A program made the translations under genes and the position numbers. From CAIVVT01 sp963757265 (GTDB lineage Bacteria; Acidobacteriota; Terriglobia; Bryobacterales; Bryobacteraceae), in the NCBI GenBank assembly GCA_963757265.1, contig CAVWRA010000006.1:682001-746000 (forward strand): 64,000 bases of DNA. Direction: 5' to 3'. The notes below the pieces were generated by a model. It had not been told where the DNA came from. It made no database searches and was given only the letters and a program-made list of their open reading frames with translations. Positions 45,453-54,801 of the stretch are shown here, piece by piece. How positions within the stretch are numbered: position 1 is the first letter of the stretch; every line of letters begins with the position of its first letter.

Positions 45453-46496
45453 ATGCATCCCGCCCTCCTCATCCGTCTTCGGCCCATCACGCCGTGGCGC
45501 ATCGGGCCGGACCACGGAGCCATGGAACAGAGCGCCGCCGTGCTGCACAGCGACGCGCTGTTTTCGGCCGTGTGCCTGGCTTTCCAACAGCTCGGCTGGC
45601 TGGAGGAGTGGCTGAATGCGACGGCCAACCCGCAAGCCGCGCCGGCGGTCCGTTTCAGCTCCTGCTTCCCGTGGCAGCGGGGCGTGCTGTTCGCTCCTCC
45701 TCCGCTGGGGCTGTGGCCGCCAGCGGAGACGCCGGGGAGTCCGGCCAAGCTGCGCTGGAAGGGCGCCCATCTGGTCCCGCTGAGCGTGATCGGCGCGCTG
45801 CTGCGCGGCGAGACGCTGGATGAGGAGGCGTGGAGCGTGGACGCGCACAGCGGCTGCCTGCTTCCGGCCGGGCGCTCGCCGAGCGGGCCTTTCCGGCGGA
45901 TGCGGCGATCCGCGGCGGCCGTCGATCGGGTCACGGCGGGGGTGGTGCGGCCGTGGACGGCGACGTGCCTGCAATTTGCGCCGGGCGCCGGATTGTGGTG
46001 TGCGGCCGAGTTCGCCACGGCGACGGCGTATGCGATCTGGGCTCCCAAGATCGAATCCGCCTTCCGGCTGCTGGCCGATTCGGGGCTGGGCGGGCTGCGC
46101 AGCCGCGGCTTCGGCCGCTCGCGCACGCCCGATTTCCAGGCCGGCGTGCTGCAGGAACTGCTGTTGCCGGGCATCCAATCCGCGGCGCCCTCCGGCCCGG
46201 CCGCGGCCAACCGCTCATGGTGGCTGCTATCGTTGTTCTCGCCGGGACCGGGCGACGAAGTGGAATGGGGCGGCGGGAATTACGCGTTGATCGAGCGCAA
46301 CGGGCGAACGGCGTCGCCGGCGCTGCCCGGGCAGATCAAGAAGACGACGCGCCTGGTGGCGGAAGGCTCGCGACTGGTGGCCCGGGGCGCCCTGACCGGC
46401 TCCATCCGGGACGTTGCGCCCGAGGGTGCGCCGCACCCATTCTGGCGCGCTGGCTTTGCCGTGGCCCTGGAACTGCCTGGAGGGAACGCCGCATGA
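45453..46496 (+). CDS. csm4: Csm4 (Cas5-type subunit)
   Basis: 347 residues from ATG 45453, 16 bases after csm3. RAMP fold with RLRPITPWRIGPDHGAMEQS, VLHSDALFSAVCLAFQQL (typical LxSDtLFsAl block) and the Gly-rich loop GLGGLRSRGFGRSRTPDF. Binds the 5' handle of the crRNA and contacts Cas10. Length is normal. The end overlaps csm5 as ATGA. Confidence 0.9.
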   Translation: MHPALLIRLRPITPWRIGPDHGAMEQSAAVLHSDALFSAVCLAFQQLGWLEEWLNATANPQAAPAVRFSSCFPWQRGVLFAPPPLGLWPPAETPGSPAKLRWKGAHLVPLSVIGALLRGETLDEEAWSVDAHSGCLLPAGRSPSGPFRRMRRSAAAVDRVTAGVVRPWTATCLQFAPGAGLWCAAEFATATAYAIWAPKIESAFRLLADSGLGGLRSRGFGRSRTPDFQAGVLQELLLPGIQSAAPSGPAAANRSWWLLSLFSPGPGDEVEWGGGNYALIERNGRTASPALPGQIKKTTRLVAEGSRLVARGALTGSIRDVAPEGAPHPFWRAGFAVALELPGGNAA

Positions 46497-47696
46497 CGGA
46501 TGAGCTCTTGCAGGAAGACCAGGCGCCGGTCGAGGCCAGCCCGGTTGCGCCGCCGACGCGTTATCGCCTGACGGTGCTGACGCCCACGCTGGCCGGCGAC
46601 GGTCAGAAGCTGTCGCCGATCGACTACATGGTGTGGAAGGACCAGGTCAACGTCCTCAATCAGCGGCGCATCTTCCGCCTGCTGGCGCGCGGCCCCCGGA
46701 TTGAGAGCTACCTGGGCCAGTTGCGCAAGTCGGAGAAGCTGGATTTCGCCTCCTGGGGCGGCTACGCGCAGAATTACGCGCTGCGCCGCATCGCGTTTGA
46801 CGACCCGTTGAGCGCCGAGGTTTACGACCGCGCCCCGGCCGAACTGTGTTCCATTCCGACCTTCGCTTCGAACCTGAATGGATTCTATCTGCCGGGCAGC
46901 GTTTTGAAGGGCGCCATCCGGCTCGCCATGCTGGTCGAACCGGGTCTCCGAGGGGCAAATCAAGGCGGCCGTGGAGGGCCTCAATTCCGAGACTCCCCGG
47001 CGCGCCGCGGGGAACCTGGAAATCGCCATTCTCGGGGCTGCCGGCGCGAGCCGGACGCGGCCCGTCCGGATATCCGATTCACGCCCTGTAACCACCTCGG
47101 CAACAAAGGTTTATCTGCTTCGGACGGCGACATTGGTGGAGCGTGGCGGCAAGCTCGAAGCGGGCTGGAAAGCGACGCGCGGTTCGGTGGCCTTCAACCG
47201 CGCCCCGGATGCCGCGCCATTGTTCGCCGAAATGGCGGTTCCGGGCACGGTGTTCGAGGGCGACAGCCGCTTCCCGGTCCTGTTCCGGCAGCCGGAGGCC
47301 AGCCGGGCGCTGCGCTGGAAAAGCCCGGTCGATGCCGCCGATCTGGGGCGCGCGGCCAACCGGGCCGCGACGCTGCTATTGAACGCGCATCGCAAATTCG
47401 CTGATACGGCGGGCCTGGCGCAGATTGTCGCCTTGTGCGACGCGCTGATCAAGCGAGTGGCGGAGGCGCAGGCGGCGGGCCGGTTCCTGACCTGCATCGG
47501 CTGGGGCACCGGATTACTGGCCAAGTCCGTTTGGACCGCCGCCGCGGACGAGAGCATGCGCGCGGGCCTGGGGCACTTCCCGGGTTACGAACAGGCGCTG
47601 CGAACAGGCCTTCCATTCCCCAAGACGCGGCGGCTGATCATTCGCAACAACCGCCCGGTTTCCATGCCCGGCTGGGTGGAACTCGAATTGCTCTAG
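46493..47696 (+). CDS. csm5: Csm5, interrupted by one frameshift
   Basis: About 400 residues if the frame is repaired. ATG 46493 overlaps csm4. The first frame reads RYRLTVLTPTLAGDGQKLSP, IDYMVWKDQVNVLNQRRIFR and FYLPGSVLKGAIRLAMLVE, the Csm5 RAMP signatures. At 46942-46944 (GGG run) one extra G shifts the frame; the product resumes as VSEGQIKAAVEGLNSE and continues to TAG at 47694-47696, including FLTCIGWGTGLLAKSV and GWVELELL. As written, a truncated protein of about 150 residues of real Csm5 would be made. Csm5 caps the crRNA 3' end and helps maturation. Could be a real lesion or a homopolymer error. Confidence 0.8.
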
Positions 47697-47838
47697 TCTC
47701 TTGCGAGGCGGCTTTGGGCGCCGAAAGTACTAAAACGGTACAGGACTTTCCGCCGCCGCTTCCGATTCGTCATCGTGCTAGAATTCATCTACGGATGGAG
47801 GCGATTCAGGCCGCGCAAAGGGGTGCGGCCTACTGGCG

Positions 47839-48723
47839 ATGTATAACGCGTATTTCGGATTTCGGGAAAACCCTTTCAATCTGAGCCCCGACCCGGCGTT
47901 CCTCTACCGCAGCCCGCAGCACGAGGAGGCGCTGGCGAATCTCATTTATGGCGTGCATAGCCGCAAGGGGTTTGTGGTCCTCACCGGCGAGGTCGGGACG
48001 GGGAAGACCACGATCCTCGAGTGTTTGCGGGACTATCTCGAGTCGCAATACGTGGAGTTCGCCTTCATCTTCAATTCGCGCATTAACGCCGAGCAGTTTT
48101 TCGAGATGATCGCCTACGATCTGGATCTCCGCTGCTCGGCCAAGTCGAAGACGGAGGTGCTGTTCGCCTTAAACTCATTGCTCGTCCAGCAGGCCCAGGA
48201 AGGGCGCACGACGGTTTTGATCGTCAACGAAGCGCACAACCTCGACGCCGACGTGCTGGAGGAGATCCGCCTGCTCGGCAACCTCGAAAACCCGCGCCTG
48301 GGCAAGCTGCTGCAGATCATCCTGGCCGGCCAGCCCGAATTGGACCGCAAGCTCGATCAGCCCAATCTGCGCCAACTGAAGCAACGCATCGTGCTGCGTT
48401 GCACGCTGCGGGCATTCCAGGTTGCGGAGACGGCCGAGTACATGAACTACCGCCTGGAAAAGGCGGGTATGCCGCAGCAGACCGTTTTCCCCGACGAACT
48501 GATCCGCGAAATCCACGTACGCAGCATGGGCATCCCGCGCCTGATCAACACTTTGTGCGACAACCTGCTGCTGACGGCGTTCGCCGCCGAACAGCGCCAG
48601 GCAAGCCTGGCCATGCTGGACGAGATCTGCCATGACATGCGCCTGGAGTGGCCCGGTCATCGCCTGCGGCCGCGCGGCGACTCGATCCTCTCCGCCGAGA
48701 GCGTTGAACACCCACTGAATTAG
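47839..48723 (+). CDS. ExeA/GspA-like AAA ATPase
   Basis: 294 residues from ATG 47839 (MYNAYFGFRENPFNLSPDPA, the standard opening of this family). Walker A GEVGTGKTT at 50-58, Walker B TVLIVNEAHNL, sensor ILAGQPELDRKLDQPNLRQL, and a C-terminal winged region ending RSMGIPRLINTLCDNLLLTA. Related ATPases serve type II secretion, exopolysaccharide (XrtA) loci and transposition (TniB/MuB-like). It is 142 bases after csm5 with no overlap and is not a known type III partner. The TAG stop is followed by GGCCTGGTGACACT, similar to the left end of the 272-bp MITE. Confidence 0.85.
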   Translation: MYNAYFGFRENPFNLSPDPAFLYRSPQHEEALANLIYGVHSRKGFVVLTGEVGTGKTTILECLRDYLESQYVEFAFIFNSRINAEQFFEMIAYDLDLRCSAKSKTEVLFALNSLLVQQAQEGRTTVLIVNEAHNLDADVLEEIRLLGNLENPRLGKLLQIILAGQPELDRKLDQPNLRQLKQRIVLRCTLRAFQVAETAEYMNYRLEKAGMPQQTVFPDELIREIHVRSMGIPRLINTLCDNLLLTAFAAEQRQASLAMLDEICHDMRLEWPGHRLRPRGDSILSAESVEHPLN

Positions 48724-48842
48724 GGCCTGGTGACACTGCGCGGACTTCTGGCGCCGTGGGCCGGTCAGTGCGGCCTCGCGGGGTCCGGCAGGGCCACGGA
48801 TTCCCACCCCGGAACCGCTAAGCGTCCCGAGTTGGATCAAAC

Positions 48843-48863
48843 CGCCGGGAGAGACGCCCGGCG
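48843..48863. promoter_or_regulatory. 7-bp hairpin upstream of gcvT
   Basis: CGCCGGG (48843-48849) and CCCGGCG (48857-48863) pair perfectly around AGAGACG, ending 22 bases before the gcvT ATG; GTGTTAGATT follows. No T-run. Consensus features of a tandem glycine riboswitch were looked for and not found, so its role is open. Confidence 0.3.
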
Positions 48864-48885
48864 CTGTGTTAGATTGAGCGGTGGC

Positions 48886-49989
48886 ATGAGCGAAAGTGCA
48901 GAATTGCGCCAGACGCCGCTCAATGCGGTGCATCGCGCAGCCGGAGCGAAGATGGTGGACTTCGGCGGATGGGAGATGCCCGTGCAGTACTCGGGCATCC
49001 TGGACGAACACCACGCCGTGCGGACCGGGGTGGGGTTATTCGATGTCTCCCATATGGGGGAGATTGAGATTCGCGGCCCCGAGGCGCTGACGCTGGTCCA
49101 GCGAGTCACCACCAACAACGCGGCCGCACTGCAACGCGGCCAGGTGCAGTACTCGGGTCTGCTCTATGAGCACGGCGGTTTCGTGGACGACATCCTGGTC
49201 CACAAGGTCGCTGACGACGAATTCTTCCTGTGCGTCAACGCCTCGAATCAGGACAAGGATTACGAGCACATCCGCACGCAGAACCGCTGGAACTGCAGCG
49301 TGGAAAACGCGGGCCCGCGCTACGCCCAGCTCGCCATACAGGGCCCGCGCGCCCTCGAGACGCTGCAGAAGCTGACGCGCACCGATCTCGCTTCCATTCA
49401 GTACTACTGGTTCATCGACGCCGAGGTCTCCTCGCAGCCGGCGCGCATCGCCCGCACGGGATACACCGGTGAGGACGGCTTCGAAATCTACATCGCGCCG
49501 GAACTGGCCGTGACGCGCTGGGGGGAGATTCTGGCGGCCGGCCGCGAGTTCAGCATCAAGCCCGCCGGCCTGGGCGCCCGCAATACACTGCGTCTGGAAG
49601 CCAAGATGGCCCTCTACGGCCACGAGATCGACGCTTCCATTACGCCACTCGAAGCCGGCCTGGCCTGGATCGTCAAATTCGATAAGGGCGGATTCACGGG
49701 CCGGGCGGCACTGGAAAAACAACAATCGGAGGGTGTGAAACGCAAGCTGGTGGGGTTCGAAATGCGCGGGAGAGGGATTGCCCGCGACGGCTATCAAGTT
49801 TACGTGGATGAGTCGCCCGCGGGGTGGGTTACCTCTGGCGGGCCGGCTCCGGCTTTGAACAAGAACATCGGTTTGTGTTACCTGCCCGCGGATCGTGCGC
49901 GGGCCGGAGTGGCCATCGAAATCCTCATCCGGCACCAGCTTGTCGAAGCGGTGACGGTGCCGACGCCTTTCTACAAGAGAGCCCGATGA
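48886..49989 (+). CDS. gcvT: Glycine cleavage system T protein (aminomethyltransferase)
   Basis: 367 residues from ATG 48886 (MSESAELRQTPLNAVHRAAG). Transfers the methylene group from the lipoyl arm of GcvH to tetrahydrofolate, releasing ammonia. Blocks seen: AKMVDFGGWEMPVQYSGI, GLFDVSHMGEIEI, RTGYTGEDGFEIY, GARNTLRLEAKMALYG and LEAGLAWIVKFDKGGFTG. Length is normal. First gene of a compact gcvT-H-PA-PB operon; overlaps gcvH by four bases. Confidence 0.96.
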   Translation: MSESAELRQTPLNAVHRAAGAKMVDFGGWEMPVQYSGILDEHHAVRTGVGLFDVSHMGEIEIRGPEALTLVQRVTTNNAAALQRGQVQYSGLLYEHGGFVDDILVHKVADDEFFLCVNASNQDKDYEHIRTQNRWNCSVENAGPRYAQLAIQGPRALETLQKLTRTDLASIQYYWFIDAEVSSQPARIARTGYTGEDGFEIYIAPELAVTRWGEILAAGREFSIKPAGLGARNTLRLEAKMALYGHEIDASITPLEAGLAWIVKFDKGGFTGRAALEKQQSEGVKRKLVGFEMRGRGIARDGYQVYVDESPAGWVTSGGPAPALNKNIGLCYLPADRARAGVAIEILIRHQLVEAVTVPTPFYKRAR

Positions 49990-50366
49990 ATTATCCCGAA
50001 AACTATCGCTACACCAAAGAACATGAATGGGTTTGCGTGGCCGGAGACGAGGGAACGGTGGGCATCACCTTCCACGCCCAGAGCGAACTGGGTGACATCG
50101 TTTACGTCGACATGCCCGTCGCGGGGACGGCCGTCAGCGCCGGCGAAACGCTCGGCAGCGTGGAGTCGGTCAAGGCCGTGAGCGACATTTACTCGCCCGT
50201 TTCAGGCGAGGTCGTCGAGGTGAATGAGACTCTGAAGGACGCACCCGAAAAGCTCAACGAAGATCCCCACGGCGCGGCCTGGCTGGTCAAGATCCGCCTT
50301 GCCAAGCCGGCGGAAATTGAACTCCTGATGGGCGCCGCCGAGTACCTGAGTTACGTGGGGAGTTGA
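49986..50366 (+). CDS. gcvH: Glycine cleavage system H protein
   Basis: 126 residues from ATG 49986 (ATGA overlap with gcvT). Lipoyl carrier: YRYTKEHEWV at the start, ELGDIVYVDMP, and SVESVKAVSDIYSP with the lipoylated Lys63. The C terminus carries the usual NEDPHGAAWLVKIRL. Shuttles the aminomethyl group between the P and T proteins. Confidence 0.97.
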   Translation: MNYPENYRYTKEHEWVCVAGDEGTVGITFHAQSELGDIVYVDMPVAGTAVSAGETLGSVESVKAVSDIYSPVSGEVVEVNETLKDAPEKLNEDPHGAAWLVKIRLAKPAEIELLMGAAEYLSYVGS

Positions 50367-50453
50367 CGCGCGGAAGAGGTCCGGGCTGCGCGTTACAATG
50401 TGGTTTGCGACAGCTCTCGCAGAACTCATTCCACGCGGATCAGGTACCCAAGC

Positions 50454-51770
50454 TTGCGCTACTTACCCAAGTCTGACGCCGAAAGGCGTGAGATGCTCGA
50501 CGTGTGCGGACTTCGCTCGCTCGAGGATCTGTACGCCCATCTGCCGGCCGAAACGAAGCTGGACCGGCCCCTGGCGCTGCCGAGAGGGAAATCCGAATAC
50601 GAGATCCTCGATTACTTCAAGCGCCGGGCCGCGGAGAACGCCTCAGATTACGCGTCCTTTCTGGGGGCCGGCATCTACGCCCATTACCGCCCCGTGCTGT
50701 GCGACGTCGTCGCCAGCCGCGGCGAATTCCTGACCTCCTACACGCCCTATCAGGCCGAGATCGCGCAGGGCACGCTGACCACCATCTTCGAGTTCCAGAC
50801 GATGGTGTGCCAGTTGACCGGCATGGAAGTGGCCAATGCCTCGATGTACTGCGGCTCCACGGCCGTGCCCGAGGCGGCGCTGATGGCGATGCGCATCACC
50901 GGCCGCGAGCGCGTCCTGGTGGCGCGTTCGGTGCATCCCGAATACCGCGAGGTGCTCGACACCAGCGCCCGCAATGGCCGCTGGCAGGCCGCCACGTTCG
51001 GCTATGACGAGGCCAGCGGCCGCATCGACCTGGCCGATCTGGAGTCCAGGCTGAATGCCGAAACGGCCTGCGTCATCGTGCAGTCCCCCAACTTCTTCGG
51101 CGTCGTTGAGCAGATCAAGGAAGCCGCGGAACTGGCCCACAAGCACGGCGCGCTGTTGGTGATGGTCTTCACCGAGGCCGTCTCGCTGGGCCTGCTCGAG
51201 CCCCCGCGCGAGGCCGACATCGTGGCCGGCGAATTGCAATCGTTCGCCATCACCCCGAGCTACGGCGGGCCCTTCACGGGCATCCTCGCGACGCGGGAAA
51301 AGTTCATCCGCCAGATCCCCGGACGCCTGGTCGGCCTGACGAAAGACGCCGCTGGCAACCGCGCCTTCTGCCTGACGCTATCCACGCGCGAGCAGCACAT
51401 CCGCCGCGAGAAGGCCACCTCCAACATCTGCACCAACCAGGCGCTGATCGCCCTGATGGCGACGGTTTTCATGGCGGTTTACGGCAAGGCGGGGCTGCGC
51501 GAACTGGCCGAACAGAACCTGGCCAAAGCGCACTACCTGGCCGGCGGCTCGGAACAGAAATTCGACGCTCCGTTTTTCAACGAATTCACAGTCGAATGCC
51601 GCGGCCGCCCGCCCGAGGCCGTCAACGCCGCGTTGCTCGAGAAGAAGGTCATCGGCGGCCTGCCGCTGGGCCGCTTCTATCCCGAACTGGGCAATTGTAT
51701 GCTGCTGTGCGCGACGGAAATGTCGCGCCGCGCCGACATGGATCTGGTGCGGGAGGCGCTCAAGGCATGA
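50454..51770 (+). CDS. gcvPA: Glycine dehydrogenase (decarboxylating) subunit 1
   Basis: 438 residues. TTG 50454 is chosen because it gives the standard N terminus (LRYLPKSDAERREMLDVCGL); GTG 50400 would add 18 atypical residues and ATG 50493 would cut the conserved start. N-terminal half of the two-subunit P protein: GIYAHYRPVLCDVV, TPYQAEIAQGTLTTIFEFQT, CGSTAVPEAALMAMR, SYGGPFTGILATREKF, IRREKATSNICTNQALIAL. Works with GcvPB to decarboxylate glycine using PLP. Overlaps gcvPB by four bases. Confidence 0.95.
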   Translation: MRYLPKSDAERREMLDVCGLRSLEDLYAHLPAETKLDRPLALPRGKSEYEILDYFKRRAAENASDYASFLGAGIYAHYRPVLCDVVASRGEFLTSYTPYQAEIAQGTLTTIFEFQTMVCQLTGMEVANASMYCGSTAVPEAALMAMRITGRERVLVARSVHPEYREVLDTSARNGRWQAATFGYDEASGRIDLADLESRLNAETACVIVQSPNFFGVVEQIKEAAELAHKHGALLVMVFTEAVSLGLLEPPREADIVAGELQSFAITPSYGGPFTGILATREKFIRQIPGRLVGLTKDAAGNRAFCLTLSTREQHIRREKATSNICTNQALIALMATVFMAVYGKAGLRELAEQNLAKAHYLAGGSEQKFDAPFFNEFTVECRGRPPEAVNAALLEKKVIGGLPLGRFYPELGNCMLLCATEMSRRADMDLVREALKA

Positions 51771-53248
51771 TCCGCAAATCGCGTTCCCACATTTCGCAGA
51801 ACGAGTCGCTGCTGTTCGAGATGTCCAGCCCGGGCAAGAAGGGCTACCAGCTGCCGGAGCTCGACGTGCCGGAAGTGGACCCCGCCGCAGCGCTCGGCGC
51901 CGCCAGCGTGCGCGCTGAAATCGAGGGTTTCCCCGAGGTGAGCGAAGTCGAAACCGTGCGTCATTTCACGCGCCTTTCCACATGGAATTACGGCATCGAC
52001 CTGGGTCTGTTTCCGCTGGGCTCGTGCACCATGAAATACAACCCGCGCATCAACGAAGTGGTCGCGCGGATCGACGGGCTGGCGTGGGCCCACCCCTATC
52101 AGCCTGAGTCGCTCTCTCAGGGCGCCATGGAAATCGTCGCCGAGCTGGAATCCGCGCTGGTTGAAATCCTCGGCATGGACGCGGTGACGCTGCAGCCCGC
52201 CGCCGGCGCGCACGGCGAGTACACGGGCATCATGCTGATCCGCGCCTATCTGAAGTCGCTGGGCAACCCGCGGCGGGTCGTGCTGGTGCCGGACTCGGCC
52301 CACGGCACGAATCCCGCCACCGCCGTTATCGCGGGCTATGAGGTCCGCAACATCACGTCCAACGAGCAGGGCATGGTGGACCTCGGGGCGCTGGAGAATT
52401 CACTCGACGACACCGTCGCGGCACTGATGGTGACCAATCCCAACACCCTCGGCGTCTTCGACGAAAACATCGCCAAGGTCTGCGCCCTGATGCATTCCAA
52501 GGGCGCGCAGGTCTACATGGACGGCGCGAATATGAATGCCCTGGTGGGCCTTTCACGCCCGGGCGATTTCGGCATCGACGTGCTGCACGCCAACCTGCAC
52601 AAGACCTTTTCCACGCCCCACGGCGGCGGCGGGCCGGGCGCCGGCGCGGTCGGCGTGCGTTCGCACCTGGAGCCGTTCCTGCCCTATCCGCGGCTGCGCA
52701 AGAGCGCGGCGGGCGCGTGGACGTGGGACTACGACCGGCCGCGATCGATCGGCCGCGTCAAGGCGTTTTATGGGAACTTCGGCGTGCTGGTGCGCGCGCT
52801 GGCCTACATTATGGCCCACGGCTCGGCCGGCCTGCGCAACGCCACGCTCGACGCGCTGCTCAACGCCAACTACATCCGCAAGCTGCTCGAGCCCCACTAC
52901 CAGATCGCGTATCCCGCGCCGTCGATGCACGAATGCGTGTTCAGCGACTCGCGCCAGGCGGCGCGCGGGGTGCGCACAGGCGACATCGCCAAGCGGCTCA
53001 TCGACTACGGCTTCCATCCTTACACGGTCAGCTTCCCGCTGATCGTCCACGGGGCGATGATGATCGAGCCCACCGAGACCGAGCCCAAGCAGGAGCTCGA
53101 CCTGTTCTGCGACGCCCTCATCTCCATCGCCGAGGAAATCGAGAGCGACCCGCAGCTGGTGCTCACCGCGCCGCACCTGACCCGCACGTCGCGCGTCAAC
53201 GAAGTCGCCGCCGCGAGGAAGCCGGTGGTGCGGTGGCGTAAGCCCTGA
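51767..53248 (+). CDS. gcvPB: Glycine dehydrogenase (decarboxylating) subunit 2
   Basis: 493 residues from ATG 51767 (ATGA overlap). C-terminal half of the P protein, carrying PLP: FPLGSCTMKYNPRINE, LQPAAGAHGEYTG, PDSAHGTNPATAVIAGY, MTNPNT-like MVTNPNTLGVFD, and the Schiff-base Lys279 in NLHKTFSTPHGGGGPG. Length is usual for this subunit. Completes the operon; the lipoamide dehydrogenase (L protein) is not in the window. Confidence 0.96.
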   Translation: MIRKSRSHISQNESLLFEMSSPGKKGYQLPELDVPEVDPAAALGAASVRAEIEGFPEVSEVETVRHFTRLSTWNYGIDLGLFPLGSCTMKYNPRINEVVARIDGLAWAHPYQPESLSQGAMEIVAELESALVEILGMDAVTLQPAAGAHGEYTGIMLIRAYLKSLGNPRRVVLVPDSAHGTNPATAVIAGYEVRNITSNEQGMVDLGALENSLDDTVAALMVTNPNTLGVFDENIAKVCALMHSKGAQVYMDGANMNALVGLSRPGDFGIDVLHANLHKTFSTPHGGGGPGAGAVGVRSHLEPFLPYPRLRKSAAGAWTWDYDRPRSIGRVKAFYGNFGVLVRALAYIMAHGSAGLRNATLDALLNANYIRKLLEPHYQIAYPAPSMHECVFSDSRQAARGVRTGDIAKRLIDYGFHPYTVSFPLIVHGAMMIEPTETEPKQELDLFCDALISIAEEIESDPQLVLTAPHLTRTSRVNEVAAARKPVVRWRKP

Positions 53249-53466
53249 CCCGTCGGCGTGCATCGCCTCGGCCTGCATTCCGAGGTCGCCAATAGGATCC
53301 GTACTATGTGGCATTGCGCTCCGCAGACCTGGCACCAATGGAACGCTGGATCTACCGCCAATGCGTGCTGTGATTTCAACTGCGCTGGCTGAACAGCTGG
53401 TCAGGTTCTACGGTCCAGCCACAGGAATCGCGCCGCCTGGTCAGCCGGCGTAAGTTGCATGATCCA

Positions 53467-54801
53467 CTACCGGCTCTCGGGTTGCGCGGCGCGGGCGAAG
53501 CAGGAGCGGATGCGGGCCTCGAGTTGCGGCAGCGAGAAGGGTTTGTCCAGGAAATCCGTGGCGCCGAACTCGAAGCAGATGCGGGCGCTTTCTTCGTTGC
53601 CTTCGCCGGTCAGCACGATGACGGGCAGCGCGCGCGTTTCCTCGCGCGAGCGCAGACTCTGCAGCACCGCCAGCCCGCCGGGCGGCGGCATCTTCAGGTC
53701 GAGCAGCACCAGGTCGGGCCTCTGGCGCTCGATCACGTCCAGCGCTTCGGCGCCGCTGGCCGCTTCGAGAACCTCGTGCCCGCCCTTCAGAAGAACCCGG
53801 TGGACCAGCAGGCGCAGATCGGCGTGGTCATCGGCGATCAGGATCCGCAACGGGCGGTTCGCGGCGGCCTCGGGCGCCGGCAGGCCGGCACTCAGCCCGG
53901 CGCCGAGGTCGTCGTTGGCGATCGTCTCCTCGTACCCTTCGCGGGCGCAAGCAACCTGCAGCGGCGAGTGGAGCGAGGCGGCCAGTTCCTGCGCATCCTC
54001 CTCCATCCGGTCCAGGAACTTGTCGTCGTGGACCGGATCGTGGTGCGTCAGGAACAGCCGCCGAACATTCATCGCCGCGGCAATCTGGGTGGCGTAGTAG
54101 TAGGTGCTGTGGCCCCAGTTCTTCTTGGTGGCGTACTGTTCCGGAGTGTACTGCGCATCGTGAATGACGACGTCGGCATTTTCCATGAAGGCGGCGTGGC
54201 GGCGGTCGCCGTCGTGGAGCATGGACTCCAGAAGGCCGGGCTCGGCGTCGGAGCGCCACAGCCGCTCCCAATACGGCTCGTGGTCGCACAGGTACAGCAC
54301 GGAGGCGCCGTCGGCTTCGATCCGGTAGCCCAGCGTCATGGCCGGATGATTCAGGAATTGCGTGCGAACGCGCACGCCGTCGAGGTGGTGAACGCCCTCG
54401 GACAGGTCGTGGTACTCGATGGTGGCGCCCAACTGGCTGAGTTCCACCGGGAAATAGGTGTACTCCATCTGGCCGGCGAGAACTTCAGGCAGCGTGCGGT
54501 TGGCGCCCTGCGGCGCGCACACCGCGATGCGGTTGCCGGCTTCGAAAACAGGCCCGAAGAACGGGAATCCCTGGATGTGATCCCAGTGCGTGTGGCTCAG
54601 CAGGATCGTCGCGGTGAGCGGCTTCGGCGCAGTGGCCAGCAGGTGGTTGCCCAACTCGCGGGCGCCCGTGCCGCAGTCGAAAATGAAGCGCTGGCCGGCC
54701 CGTGTCACCAGTTCCACGCAGGAAGTATTGCCGCCATAACGGGCCGTCGCCGGCCCGGGCGCAGCAATTGACCCGCGAGTCCCCCAAAAACGCAATAACA
54801 A
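53467..54801 (-). CDS. Metallo-beta-lactamase-fold hydrolase fused to a receiver domain
   Basis: 444 residues from TTG 54801, preceded by AGGAGAG; the frame runs on to TTG 54837. Residues 1-300 are an MBL-fold domain: RFWGTRGSI, CVELVTRAGQRFIFDCGTGA, LSHTHWDHIQGF with the HxHxDH metal motif (His70, His72, Asp74, His75), LGYRIEADGASVLYLCDHEP and LFLTHHDP. A linker leads to a receiver domain (about 320-440): ILIADDHADLRLL, the phospho-Asp in LVLLDLKMPPPGG, VIVLTGEG, and LDKPFSLPQLEARI with the conserved Lys. Architecture suggests phosphorelay control of a hydrolase; substrate unknown. No histidine kinase is adjacent. Confidence 0.85.
   Translation of the reverse strand: MLLRFWGTRGSIAAPGPATARYGGNTSCVELVTRAGQRFIFDCGTGARELGNHLLATAPKPLTATILLSHTHWDHIQGFPFFGPVFEAGNRIAVCAPQGANRTLPEVLAGQMEYTYFPVELSQLGATIEYHDLSEGVHHLDGVRVRTQFLNHPAMTLGYRIEADGASVLYLCDHEPYWERLWRSDAEPGLLESMLHDGDRRHAAFMENADVVIHDAQYTPEQYATKKNWGHSTYYYATQIAAAMNVRRLFLTHHDPVHDDKFLDRMEEDAQELAASLHSPLQVACAREGYEETIANDDLGAGLSAGLPAPEAAANRPLRILIADDHADLRLLVHRVLLKGGHEVLEAASGAEALDVIERQRPDLVLLDLKMPPPGGLAVLQSLRSREETRALPVIVLTGEGNEESARICFEFGATDFLDKPFSLPQLEARIRSCFARAAQPESR

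Noticed and set aside
47839..48723. ATPase as a type III CRISPR accessory protein
   Set aside because: The sequence is a standard ExeA/GspA-type ATPase, separated from csm5 by 142 bases with no coupling; proximity alone is insufficient.
48724..48885. Glycine riboswitch upstream of gcvT
   Set aside because: Only a simple 7-bp hairpin is seen; conserved aptamer cores and a tandem arrangement are missing.
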